In this document: positions 23,140-34,035 of the stretch, piece by piece
How the letters are laid out: each line of letters begins with the position of its first letter
How positions within the stretch are numbered: position 1 is the stretch's first letter
NCBI RefSeq assembly: GCF_017562075.2
Contig: NC_054082.1
Coordinates: forward strand, 52,896,181 to 52,960,180
Reading direction: 5' to 3'
DNA length: 64,000 nucleotides
DNA from: Anopheles merus
Lineage: Eukaryota; Arthropoda; Insecta; Diptera; Culicidae
Position numbers and translations under genes: made by a program
Notes under the pieces: model-generated
Seen by the model: the letters and a program-made list of their open reading frames with translations, nothing else
What the model was told of the DNA's origin: nothing
The model's database searches: none

Positions 23140-24589
23140 AATACGGAAGTTTCGCCATAAATAACGTTCTGTATATGATATTTTTAGAAGGATATTGCTG
23201 CTAGTTTTTTTAAATTAAACTATGTATTTTTTTAAGCAAGAATTATATTCATGTCATACTGCACTTTGTGTTTTGTTTTAAGACTTAAACCTATCTGCAC
23301 ATGTGATCTGTTTGTGCAAATATACTGGGAACTAGTTATGCGGCGTTCTGGTCTTTATTTTCTATGAAAAGAACCTCAAAATTGAGCAATGATGTGTACG
23401 AAGAGTTCAAACAAGTACTGCTAAAACTAAGAAATTAACATTCCTTTACTGTGTACTCTTAAATTAAGATATAGCTCATAAAAAATCGTTTACGCTTATC
23501 CACATTCTACGATGTTCCTCCTTGATTGTTGACTCGGATAGTTGGCGATGATTGGTGCTAACGTGGCTGGTAGCGGTGTAGTTTTTGCGAGCCTTTCTCT
23601 GGTGTGGTATTGTTCTGCGGCTGAGTTCTTTGCTGGCTCGGGCCTGCTGGTGTGATGTGCTAATTACCTGCTATAGGCTAACCTCACCAAGAACGGCTAA
23701 CCTCACGCCCCTTTTGCCCTTTTGGACGGACAAAAAGATATGGACAGTGTCCATGTCTGAGAGGCATATGCGATTTCTATTACTATATAGGGGCGATCGT
23801 CAGTCGCTTTATGTTCTTTGAGGTGAACTGCTTTCTCAGACCGGTTGGCACGCAACTCAGTTTCTATGCTATTGTCGAAGGTAAAGTGTCCCTCCGTATA
23901 TTTGGACTAGTTGGAAAGGCTGCTGATGTTGCCACCATCAGTTTGGTTTTTCAGTTTGGTTTGGTCTTTGCCTCATTTATATGTAATTCGATGTTCTCTG
24001 CACGATCAATTGGTAGGTTTCAGCCAAAGTGAGTTGATATATCAGCTGCGCTTATCCAGTGCAATTTGACGTCTAAAAACGAAAATAGGAAGAACATCTG
24101 GTTTGACAGTTAGATCCATAACAAACTGGGTGCTTTGATGATTGTTCCATACATTTGATTCTGCGTCTATCCCAAGTTTTCACAATTTTATACGATATTT
24201 GAGAATAATCGGAGGTCTGTTGAATGAAACAAAATGATGTATTCAAGGGCACTCTGATAAGTTCCTTACTTTAAATATGATACCGTATTTGATTCGATTA
24301 CACTGCTCCTGCTCACTGCTTGCTGACTGAATTGTATCCTATTTATCAGATTTTGCTAGGCAACTGTGTCCAAGAACTGGCCGTCATGTAAGTTTTTTTT
24401 GGCTTCTTTCTTCGTACTACGCCTGAGTAGAAGCACATACTATTTCTGCGAGATACTGTTGAAACTTCAAGGCATACTAGATTTTGTTATGGAACAAACT
24501 GTCTAATTGCGTGTCGATGTATTGGTGAGGAAGAACACTATAAGCCCACCTGATATATACACTCTCTTTGGATGAATCATAGTGAACAT
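23140..24589. other. Intergenic, no gene recognised
   Basis: The first 250 bp is duplicated upstream of copy 2 (31,051-31,300). A block at about 23,945-24,020 (TTTGGTCTTTGCCTCATTTA and onwards to GGTAGGTTTCA) recurs at 34,641-34,710. The short + frames at 23585-24032 carry no motif I know. Confidence 0.5.
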
Positions 24590-24591
24590 TA

Positions 24592-24956
24592 CAGGCGGTT
24601 CCCGAGATACACTGTTAATGGGGACCGAAAACGGCCGCAAAATACCGCGTATCTCGAATTTCTGCGTAAGCCGAATCTTGTGATTTCCAGCCAAAATATC
24701 ACTAATTTTCGTATAATTTTGCAAGTAGTGAGTGGTTTTAGCCATTTAATTAATTATTTTATATGATTCTGATGTAAAATAACAGCTTGGAGCCTTTTGA
24801 AATAGATTTTAGCATTAGATCAAAAGGGAAATTATATGGAATTTTACATTTGATGTGTCAAATCAGTACAATTTACTCAAATAACTGTCAAATTCAAAAG
24901 GCCGCGTATCTACAAATCCACGTATAAGAGGTACCGTGTATCTCGGGGACCTCCTG
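24592..24956. mobile_element. pogo/Tigger-like TA MITE, 365 bp
   Basis: Ends CAGGCGGTTCCCGAGATACA / TGTATCTCGGGGACCTCCTG, flanked by TA on both sides (24590-24591, 24957-24958). The interior shares a block (GTGTCAAATCAGTACAATTT) with sequence at 48,690-48,715. No coding capacity. Confidence 0.82.
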
Positions 24957-25333
24957 TATAAACATAATAATTTCATGTCATAACTATTAGGCCCGGGTCT
25001 ATGAAAATGTTGCGGGAACATTTGTTGCCAAATCGAATGGACGAACTGTCAAATTCATGTTACGGGAACATTTTTGGTGCAAGAGAAACCACTCGATGTT
25101 TCATGAATGTTTCTTGTTTATTTGTTGTAGGAACATTTTCTGACTTGCTTGCATAGCAAAACGGATAAAAAATAATTCAATTTAATTTTAACATGTTTTT
25201 CTGAACGAATATGTGCACAGTTTTTAAAATAAATAGGAAAAACAAAAATGTTGCCATTGAACATATGTTACCACAACATGTTCATAGACCCAGGCCTAAT
25301 AGTTATGACATGAAAATATTATGGTTATACAGG
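24953..25333. repeat. Long-inverted-repeat element with ~60-bp arms
   Basis: The left arm 24953-25012 and right arm 25274-25333 are near-perfect inverted copies (GGCCCGGGTCTATGAA versus its complement in TTCATAGACCCAGGCC, plus CATAATAATTTCATGTCATA against TATGACATGAAAATATTATG). The left arm begins in the last bases of the neighbouring TA MITE, so the two are nested or abutting. Confidence 0.8.
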
Positions 25334-25375
25334 CAGCAAATTTAGTAAATGATCGATAGTCGCGGGCTAAGGGCT

Positions 25376-25915
25376 TGGTACTTGTTCCGACGCAGCGTAT
25401 CGCAACGCATTGCGTGACGCAAGCTGGTATCTGTTCGCTGCGTTCTGCATGGATGTGTCAACGCATTTTACAAAGAAAAACATTAACAAACAGCAATAAT
25501 GCCTATTATTTATAGGCTTTACAACTGATTATAATGTTAAATAACAACTGTAAAATCCTTTCCAGTTGTACCAAAAACAGTGCAAAGCATGTTCACGTTT
25601 TTTGCATATTGTGTACTGACCCGCACACACCTGTTTTGCAGAAATTACGCAATTATTTTCTCTACATTTATTTTGTTTTGTTTATAAAATTATTTAGTAG
25701 TCCAATTACAAGCAAAATTGCGCTCGAAACAATTTAACGTGAAAAAATATCGATTTTCACCCGATATGGTTAAATTATTTTGACAGACACATCACGTCGT
25801 GCGTCGGAATAGAATTTTTTCTACTTTGACGCTGCGTCGGGCGTCGTTAACGCACGCGTCTGTCAAATACCATACATTTTGGCAAAATCGCAACGCATTG
25901 CGTCGGAACAAGTAC
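25376..25915. mobile_element. MITE-like element, ~540 bp, with GGTACTTGTTCCGACGCA ends
   Basis: Near-identical inverted ends TTGGTACTTGTTCCGACGCA and TGCGTCGGAACAAGTACC, with repeated ACGC-rich subterminal motifs (CGCAACGCATTGCGT at both ends). AT-rich interior without an ORF. The exact target duplication is unclear. Confidence 0.65.
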
Positions 25916-25919
25916 CGCT

Positions 25920-28430
25920 CTCTAAGAGCGGGCTTGTTGATTATCCCATCCTACTACGCCGCAAAAAAATATTGACGTTATTCTGGGGATGATATAACAG
26001 TCACAACGGCTTAAAATTATTGAAGCAAACATGCATTCAGTAATTATCAAAAAGCTTTATAGACAAGTAATGCCATGTCAGATAAATTGATCACTGATTC
26101 CTTATCAAAAAGGACTTTGACCATTGTTGTACTCGTAAACAGCAACAGTCCGGAATCGTCGTTCTTGTAAAAACAACAGGGGTTTTTTAAATGTTCGTTT
26201 TTGCTTTTAAATTCGATTGAAAATATCCCTAAAATAAATAAAAAAGGAAACCAACTGATTTGTATGAAATTAAGAAGAATAAATAGCAGAAAATATATTA
26301 CCGCGAGAAAAATGTATGGACCCATTTCAATATATCTAAAACTTTGTATTGCATGCTCTCCCATCACAGTGTCGTATACAATACATGAAATAAATTTACT
26401 GCTACCTGAATTTAGTGTATCTCATCTTTATAAAATTTCATGTACGACTTCCTTCATTCCGAATGTTTTATTGACGTATTGAAACAATGTTAAAACTACA
26501 TAACGGTTGCATTACAAAAATAGACAAATTCATTAGTTTATCATGCGTTTATCTTCACTCGTACTAACAAAACGGTAATCGCACTTTGAATAGTAGTATC
26601 CCATAAGTCAGCAGACGCTTAAGTTTGGTACCTCTATCAGTCGAACTCTTACCAAAAAAGTCAAACAACCTCGTGTGGGAGATCAAAGAATGGTACCCCT
26701 TAGCGTCTAACATGGACTCCGTGCAGAAGTTTATGGACATCGTATAAGCCCGTTTCAACATTTTGGTCGCCAATATCTTGGCACTATTAGGCAGCAATCA
26801 AAGAATCTAAAGAAAGTCCAGGTTCATTGTTAAGATTGCAAAAGAACCTAAAAATGAAGACAGAGAGAGAAGAGGCTACATTACAGCGTTAGCTAGTCCG
26901 GGAGGTCGATACAATCGGCCAATCAGTTAAATAGTAGCCGGCATCGCAAATAAATGAACTCATTTTAACAGTTCATTTCGGTTTAACCGAGTTCATTTGT
27001 TTTTCATTTATAAAATAACATTTATAAAATTTAAAATAAACGATCGTCAAAACAGTTAACGACTGCTCGATATATCTACTAAAAACGTTTAATTACGCAA
27101 AAACGCACTGGAAATTGTCTCAACACATATTTTTTAAATAGAAATATGCTCATTTGTTTTTCCGATACGAGTTTTACATCATTTCCTTGCATATGTTTCA
27201 AAATATCAAACAAAATGTGCAGAGTTCACAGTTTTTCGGTAGATTTGCTGTCAGCCAATTGTTCGGCAGATTTCATTATTAAGAGAACCAGAGCACTAAC
27301 ACAACTAAAGTGTGGTTTTTATGAAAGATTCTATGGTTTTAGAATTTATTCTAGCCCGCTTGGAACATTTAAATCACGAAAAACAAATAATTATTCACTT
27401 TAAATGCTGCCGCAAATAGGTACACGCTAAATGTTGATTTTTGACAGATCAATGCTGTGGGCTCCTGCCGAAACTTGAAACAAAAACAGACTTTTTATTT
27501 CGCTGAGTATTCATTTATAACTTGATCAGGACACTACAATACGTATTTCGACTTATAAAACCACTTTTCTTGTATCAAATAACACCAATTTCACTATAAA
27601 TAATCCAATAACTTGAGATAAAAATAATAATTTGTGAGCCAGTGGGAGCCGTAATCTAAAGCTGCCAGGCAGTCTCATTTCTCCAATGCCTACTTTGTTT
27701 GTAACTCACATCAAAGTTACTGTAAAAATTGCCAGCAGATGACCAAAATGGGCAACATAAAATTGATAATTTAAGTGCTTTTCAACACCAATTTAAGGAA
27801 AGTGAGACTGAAAAACTGTTTTAAAACATTTTTGTCTTACTATTTGCATTGATTAAAACATTTTCTGACCCGTATTCGCGTTGCTCAAAATAGGAGCACA
27901 GCCTGCCGAAAATAGGACCAAACTGCCGAAAATAGGAACAAAAACCGTGTTTTAATTTTCACGAATATCTCTAAAAATACATTTAAATTGGCAAATTAAA
28001 AATAACACAACATAATACGATAGTTTATAGTTCAAAATAACGTCACTTTCATGAAAAGTAATAAAAATTGTAGGTGTACGAGCAGTTTTTGAGAAACTGC
28101 TGCACTAACCTGCCAAATACTGGTACATTTACCCTATAGGTAAACATTTGACGGCCAACTGAAATTCTGATGCCTTCCCCAACATTGCTCAATCATAGCT
28201 TAACAATTAAAACCCCTAAGTTGATCCGCAGTAGGCTTCAGTCCAATGAGGTTGGTATTTGAGCTTGATGTTTCCAATGCAATGTAGTTAGCAGATACAC
28301 CCCGAGAAATTTGGAGTTTTGTATATGTTGGGTCTATTTTCTGTTTTGCCTACGTTGTGTCTGTTTTAGTGTGAAATTTTCAGTGCAAAAAGAGAACGAT
28401 AAAAAAAATTTGACTCAGGCGGCGCTCTGG
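25920..28430. other. AT-rich intergenic sequence with dispersed repeats
   Basis: No gene supported. A repeat at about 27,950-28,140 (AACATAATACGATAGTTTAT, GCAGTTTTTGAGAAACTG, ending TTTACCCTA) recurs at 43,305-43,475. Repeated phrases CTGCCGAAAATAGGA occur at 27,900-27,945. The hydrophobic minus frame at 26047-26367 is discussed among rejected items. Confidence 0.5.
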
Positions 28431-28432
28431 CA

Positions 28433-28564
28433 CCAATCGAACACGATATCGAATATTAAAAATGTATGAGATTTGACATGTTCGATTTGATGACCAACAA
28501 ATCGAACATGTAAAATCCCATACATTGTTCATGTTGGATGTCGTGTTCGATTGGTACTAGAGCG
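28433..28564. repeat. 132-bp foldback (near-perfect hairpin)
   Basis: The two halves are inverted copies over almost their full length: CGCTCTGGCACCAATCGAAC against GTTCGATTGGTACTAGAGCG, and ACATGTTCGATTTG against CAAATCGAACATGT, with a loop of only a few bases (ATGACCAA). Transcription would give a ~60-bp stem. Confidence 0.85.
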
Positions 28565-28615
28565 ACGGGTTTGGGATTGGTTCAGTCTGATTGTTTTATG
28601 ACATTGGGGTCCTTT

Positions 28616-29153
28616 CCGTTTTAATTTCGTAGGCTGAAATTTCAGCCTGCCAGCTGTTAGCAATTTATAGCAGTTTTCGAGCAGCTATCTAAGTCAGTAT
28701 AAAGTACATGTAGGCTTATCCCAAGGTGTATAAATTTAGAACGCTGATTTTAAACGTTTCTGTGTCTGAATGAAGATTTTAAGATTATTTTGTATATTCG
28801 CCAAGCCTCCAGAAAGCTTGTTTGAACAAAAGTTTTCAACCATCCTGTCAAAAAGTGATATTTAAATTGAAATTAAAAAAACTTGCTATGAGACCACCTG
28901 GAGTACATAAACTTTGATTCTGTAGTCCATCACCTGAACTCTTTAATTCACCTTGGGATAAATGTAAACATCACCTTGTTTTGTCATTTTTCGAACAGGT
29001 ACCCGAATCTAATTCTAGCTTTGAGGCTAGAATAATCTAGACTGAAAATTGCAGGCTAGTTTTGTGTGTGGTTTTGTATGGAGTGTTTACATGATTTCAG
29101 CCTCCAACTGTTAAACTGCATACAAAAAACTGACTAGAATCGTGAAGGGCCCC
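28616..29153 (+). mobile_element. MITE with GGGGCCCTT ends and 3-bp duplication (copy 1)
   Basis: Starts GGGGTCCTTTCCG and ends GTGAAGGGCCCC, flanked by ATT at 28613-28615 and 29154-29156. About 538 bp, no ORF. Two further copies occur at 33496-34032 (inverted) and 63371-63917. Confidence 0.85.
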
Positions 29154-29156
29154 ATT

Positions 29157-29650
29157 GACAGTAATATTTTGCAGCACTGCCTATCGTTCCTGACGGACAC
29201 AATCCTATCCGTTCCCAACCGACAAAAAACGGAACAACAGTAGTACCTCGTTCTGTTGATTCCAATAATGGTTTGGATTCATATCCAAACAGTATAGTTT
29301 GGGGTGAGTAAAAACGATTCAAATTATCAACCAAAATCCCCTCTCCCAACTGTAATCATTTTTCTTCCATTTCATGTGACTGTGATGTCCAAATAATGGT
29401 GTAAATAACGTGTAAAGTGGAACAAATTCATCCATGCAATCCGTCATCCATCAACAGCAGTAAACCATGGAAAGCAGTAAATGTGGTGAAAATTTTGCAA
29501 TTTATTCACGTTATGGGTTTTAAACATAAGCTATAATTTGTGCAATTATTCATGTATTTAGCGTGTGTGAAATTATTGCTTGCGTATCTTTTTAAACAGA
29601 TGTATTTCATTAGACATATGTCTGAGGCTGAGATTGAGCTATACGATGAA
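29157..29650. other. Downstream flank of mucin-like copy 2
   Basis: No gene recognised; presumably includes the 3' UTR of copy 2 (minus strand). No confident AATAAA found close to the stop. Confidence 0.45.
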
Positions 29651-30917
29651 TTACCGTGTAGGTGCCCTAGTGGGTCGGGGAGTGGGAGTAGTTCTAGTGG
29701 GAGTCGTGGGAGTAGTTCTAGCTGTAGTCGTTGTGGACGGAGTTGTTGTTGGAGTAGTTGTCGTTGTAGTTGGGGTTGTAGTAGTAGTTGTTGTAGTTGG
29801 GGTTGTAGTGGTTGACGTTGTAGTGGGGGTTGTAGTTGTTGTCGTTGTAGTTGGGGTTGTAGTAGTTGTAGTAGTTGTTGTTGTAGTTGGGGTTGTTGTA
29901 GTAGTTGTTGTTGTAGGTGTAGTTGTAGTAGTTGTCGTTGTAGTTGGAGAAGTAGTAGTTGTTGTTGTAGTTGGAGTTGTTGTAGTTGTCGTTGTAGTTG
30001 GAGTTGTAGTGGTTGTCGTTGTAGTTGGGGTTGTTGTAGTAGTTGTTGTAGTTGGAGTTGTAGTAGTTGTCGTTGTAGTTGGAGTTGTAGTAGTTGTCGT
30101 TGTAGTTGGAGTTGTAGTTGTTGTTGTTGTAGTTGGGGTTGTAGTAGTTGTCGTTGTAGGTGCCGTTGTTGTAGTAGTTTCCGTATTGGTTGAAGATATT
30201 GTTGTTATCGTTGAACTTGAAGAAGTGATGGATGCAGTTGTAGAAGTTGTAGGAATGATGACCGTTGTAGTTGATATTATAGAGCCGGTTGTTTTTGGAA
30301 AACATGTTATACCATGATAACACAGCTTGTTCTTTGCCAGTAGAGGAAAGGGACAGTAACAATTTCTCGTAGGCATTTTTGAGACAGGATGTTTAGTTTC
30401 GTAATTGTCACCAACATCATTCCAAGGGCGAGCGAGAGAAGGCCAAATGAAGTACTCTGAAATGAAGAAATCTCATATAACGGTGACATTGTGTAGGATA
30501 TTTCGTATTGCGATTGATCTATCTTACGATATGGCTGTGTTGATAGAAGTGCTTCATTTGGATCTGCGTTATGTGATTGATAATCTCGAACATCATGCCG
30601 AGGACAGAGCCGTTTCCCATTAGAGGGGTGCACTGAAGTTTTAGGTTGCGGCGGATTAAAATATCTTTTTTGCGTAAATTTCGCACACTGGAGATTGCTT
30701 CTGGAACATACTTTGGAACATATGCATTTGCGGTGTCAGTAACAGTCACTTTATTTGAGAATGATCCACTAAGTTCTTCACACTCTAGTTGGCTATTTGT
30801 AAGCAATCTGTTCGCCAAAACTAAGGTTAATAGCAGCAGGATGATCACACCAACAAAACAAGTAACACGCTTTCTTCTATTGCACCGTTGTATGCACGTG
30901 TATGCTAATGAACTCAT
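29651..30917 (-). pseudogene. Mucin-like family copy 2, frameshifted in exon 1
   Basis: Exon 1 30917-30528, intron 30527-30457 (71 bp, GTAAGAT..TTTCAG), exon 2 30456-29651 (TAA). The encoded parts are the N-terminal anchor (VGVIILLLLTLVLANRLL after RRK), a short luminal stretch, the four-Cys motif, and a Thr-rich tail of 27-bp units encoding PTTTTTTTT, ending RPTRAPTR. An A6 tract replaces the A7 of copy 3 in the RKKR codons. The predicted spliced frame therefore leaves the family frame and ends before the Thr tail. Exon 2 remains fully open, so the lesion may be recent, or a sequence error. Exon 1 and flanks are nearly identical to copy 1 (22.3-23.4 kb), including the same deletion. Confidence 0.8.
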
Positions 30918-30989
30918 ATTGAAATAGCTAACCAGCCACCACGAAAGAGCGTCAACGAAAAACTCATGTTTACAAGCACGCGATATGCC

Positions 30990-31050
30990 TTTATAATAAA
31001 ACCCAAGACTCTATCACAATGTTGCTGTATCGTTTCAGACGTGTCGACTA
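30990..31050 (-). promoter_or_regulatory. Mucin-family promoter: TATA box plus upstream block, copy 2
   Basis: TATAAA at 30995-30990; the TCGACACGTCTGAAACGAT-containing block at 31050-31029; same spacing as in the other copies. Confidence 0.7.
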
Positions 31051-31300
31051 AATACGGAAGTTTCGCCATAAATAACGTTCTGTATATGATATTTTTAGAA
31101 GGATATTGCTGCTAGTTTTTTTTTAAATTAAACTACGTATTTTTTAAGCAAGAATTATATTCATGTCATACTGAACTTTGTGTTTTGTTTTAAGACTTAA
31201 ACCTATCTGCACATATGATCTGTTTGTGTGAATATACAGGGAACTAGTTATGCGGCGTGTTGGTCTTTATTTTCTATGAAAAGAACCTCAAAATTGAGCA

Positions 31301-32837
31301 AAAATAGAAATACTTGTAATACTACGAAATTAACTTTCCCTTGCTTGCTTGCTGATGTGGTTTTCCTTTTGTATTTTACGACATGTGTGAAAACTCACCT
31401 CTGTAGACTACAAATCATGGACAACAAAAGCATGATACGCATGATAACTGACACAAGCCGCTTCACAAGGAATGCAGATTTACATATATACTATTGCTGG
31501 TGTCATTAGGCGAAAGGCCATGAGAGTGACAAAATGCTGACAAATTTTTCAAAACGTGAGCTCTTGTCACTTTTTTGAGCTTTTGTCAAAATTTTGTAAC
31601 CTGGAGCAGCCAGGAAATAAAGTTGACAAAAGTTGACAAAAAGTGACAAAATTTGACGTTCCCGAAAAAGCGTAAACAAACAGCTATTTGGCGCAGTTGT
31701 GACCCATTGCTATGATATAAATGCTAAAATGCATGATTCGAATTGATGTTTACACCTATTTAGTACTTCTTAAACAAAATATCGATGATATTCAGATGTT
31801 GGAGCTTTTTGTCGTTCTTGTGTATATTTTTGGTGCGGCCACGAGAAAAGCTCTTTTTTGCAGTTGACAAGCAATTTTGACAAAGTTGAAATTTTTTTCA
31901 ACATTTTGTCACCTCCGTGGCCACGCGCTAATTCGCTTTAAAGAAAGTTGTTGTAGGCAGCCGTGCCGACCCCTGGACTAGCCGTGGCAGTTGCGCTAAA
32001 AATCTTCAGTTAAATGATCAATTGTGTATACAGTTGGATGCGTTCCAATGTCTAGGTATACGGAGCTGAATTTCATATAGATCAATCGATATTTCCCATT
32101 GTTTTGAACTAAATTATGTTGAGTTTCAAAATTGAGCAGAATATTATATTTTTTTAATCAAACCAAATAAGCTCTGGAAAATCCTGAGAACAATCAACCG
32201 AGAAAATATTTACACCACCATAAAGCTGAGAAAACGTGAATTTTTTGGCGGGGTTAGTTGAAAAAAACTTTCTTATTGTCACTGAAAAATTCAATTTCAA
32301 AAAAGTTACAACTTTTGGGGCAAAAGAGCCACCTCTATTTGGGGCAAGTGTTCCACCCTCTTTCATAGGCGCGAGCTATCAAAAATATAAACATTGTTGT
32401 AGCGTACAGCGGTATGGTGCGCTTTTACGAGCGGATTCCATCCCGAAAAAAAGACCAGCAACAAACCATATTGCGATACAGTTTGTGATGAAAAAGGGTT
32501 CATTGGTGACTCAAGACATGTAGGAATACATACACTAGTGCTACAAACGTAACAATTTCCAATTATCTAAGAAATACGTTTATTTTAACCAGGTGGCCGT
32601 CTTGCCCCATACGAGTGGCATTTTTGCCCCTTAGCCCAAAAAACAACGTCTAAAAGACCCTTTTTAAAACGCTTCGAAACAGTTTTGTTTGCACTTGTTT
32701 CAAGCGAAACTCATTTATAAGTGAGGAAATAGATGTAAAATGGTTATGCAATTTTAATCGGCTTTTAACAAACACGTTCTAATGAATTATAACATCAAAT
32801 GCTTAAGGTGGCACACTTGCCCCAAATTCCGCTAGAG
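31301..32837. other. Intergenic with one MITE-like element
   Basis: No gene recognised outside the element at 31516-31922. Short frames at 31228-31509 and 32154-32523 have no motif. AT-rich. Confidence 0.5.
31516..31922. mobile_element. MITE-like element with ~36-bp imperfect inverted ends
   Basis: Left end GGCCATGAGAGTGACAAAAT; right end ATTTTGTCACCTCCGTGGCC. GTGACAAAA motifs recur inside. No ORF, and no clear target duplication. Confidence 0.6.
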
Positions 32838-33215
32838 TGTTTTAGCGAGCCGATCGAGCAGGAGCTCTCAGCGGGGGCGCTCGGTGCGGCTGGTGCGCCG
32901 CCACCGCAATTGTATAATTTTGAAGTGTTTATCGTTTGTGTGTTTTATTTATTATGTACGTTATTAGTGTAATCAATAATTGCAAAAGTGTTAAGACATG
33001 TAAGAAAGGAAAAGCGCTAGTGGTAGGGAGAGTGTGATAACGGTAGCGAGATCGGGAGAACGAGAGCGAATTAGGAACGAATTGCGAGAGAGAAAACGCG
33101 CAGCGTTAAAATCGGCAGCACTGGATAAGCGAGGAGGAGTAGCTATGTGTGAACTGAAGCGATCAATAAAGAGTGACTTTTCATATACCGAATAAAAACT
33201 TCACAGACATAACAA
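32838..33215 (+). mobile_element. Possible solo LTR
   Basis: Begins TGTTTTAGCGAGCCGATCGA in a GC-rich block sharply different from its AT-rich surroundings, continues through GAGAACGAGAGCGAAT and an AATAAAG hexamer near 33,165, and ends near CTTCACAGACA. TG..CA ends and a polyadenylation-like hexamer suggest an LTR, but I see no target duplication, primer-binding site or internal gag/pol, so this is weak. Confidence 0.3.
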
Positions 33216-33495
33216 AAGTGATCCAAAACCAGTCGGAAAAACTATACAAACCAGGCGTGAATATTTTAGGGTGAGTTAGAATAGACTAATTAAGTTAATT
33301 AGGATTTAAAAAAATACCCTACCCTACCTACCCTACCTTTAAATTTAACTTTAAGCGCATCCCCGAAAAAAGATAATTAATAATTAAAGAATTCTGCGAT
33401 GTTCTTCTTATCTTTTTTGTTGCCTCGTTGAGCTCTTCACTGCACAGTGGGTAGTTTCGAACAAATGTCGGTATAAAATAGCGTTTACAGTGATT

Positions 33496-34032
33496 GGGGG
33501 CCTTCACGATTCTAGTTAGTTTTTTGTATGGAGTTTGACAGTTGGAGGCTGAAATCATGTAAACACTCCATACAAAACTACACAAAAAACTAGCCTGCAA
33601 TTTTCAGTCTAGATTATTCTAGCCTCAAAGCTAGAATTAGATTCGAGTACCTGGTCGAAAACACGGTGTTGTTTACATTTATCCCAAGATTCATTAAAGA
33701 GATCGCATGGTGGAATCTAGAATCAATGTGTATGTAGTCCAGGTGGTCTCATAGCATTTTTTATAACCAATTTTGAACATCACTTTTTGACAGAACGAGA
33801 GAAAGTTTTTGCTCCAACGAGCTTTCTAGAGGCTTGACGAATACTCAAAACACTCTTAAAATCTTCATTCAGAAGCAGAAGCGATAAAAATCAGCCTTCT
33901 AAATTCATACACCTTGGGATAAGCCCACCTGTATATTATACTCACATAGATAGCTGCTCGAAAACTGCTATACAATGCAAACAGCTGACAGGCTGAAATT
34001 TCAGCCTACGAACTTCAAACGGAAAGAGCTCC
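33496..34032 (-). mobile_element. MITE with GGGGCCCTT ends and 3-bp duplication (copy 2, inverted)
   Basis: Inverted relative to the copy at 28616; begins GGGGGCCTTCACGATTCTAG and ends CGGAAAGAGCTCC. ATT flanks both ends (33493-33495, 34033-34035). More diverged than the other two copies. Confidence 0.82.
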
Positions 34033-34035
34033 ATT

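Noticed and set aside
26047..26367. Hydrophobic minus frame as a chemoreceptor exon
   Set aside because: It has membrane-like stretches but none of the conserved C-terminal motifs of odorant or gustatory receptors, and AT-rich DNA often encodes Phe/Ile/Leu-rich frames.
32838..33215. Full LTR retrotransposon
   Set aside because: No second LTR, no primer-binding site and no gag-pol frame in the window; kept only as a possible solo LTR.
33314..33341. Telomere-like CCCTACCCTACC run
   Set aside because: Only a few imperfect units, not the insect TTAGG repeat, and Diptera lack that telomere type.
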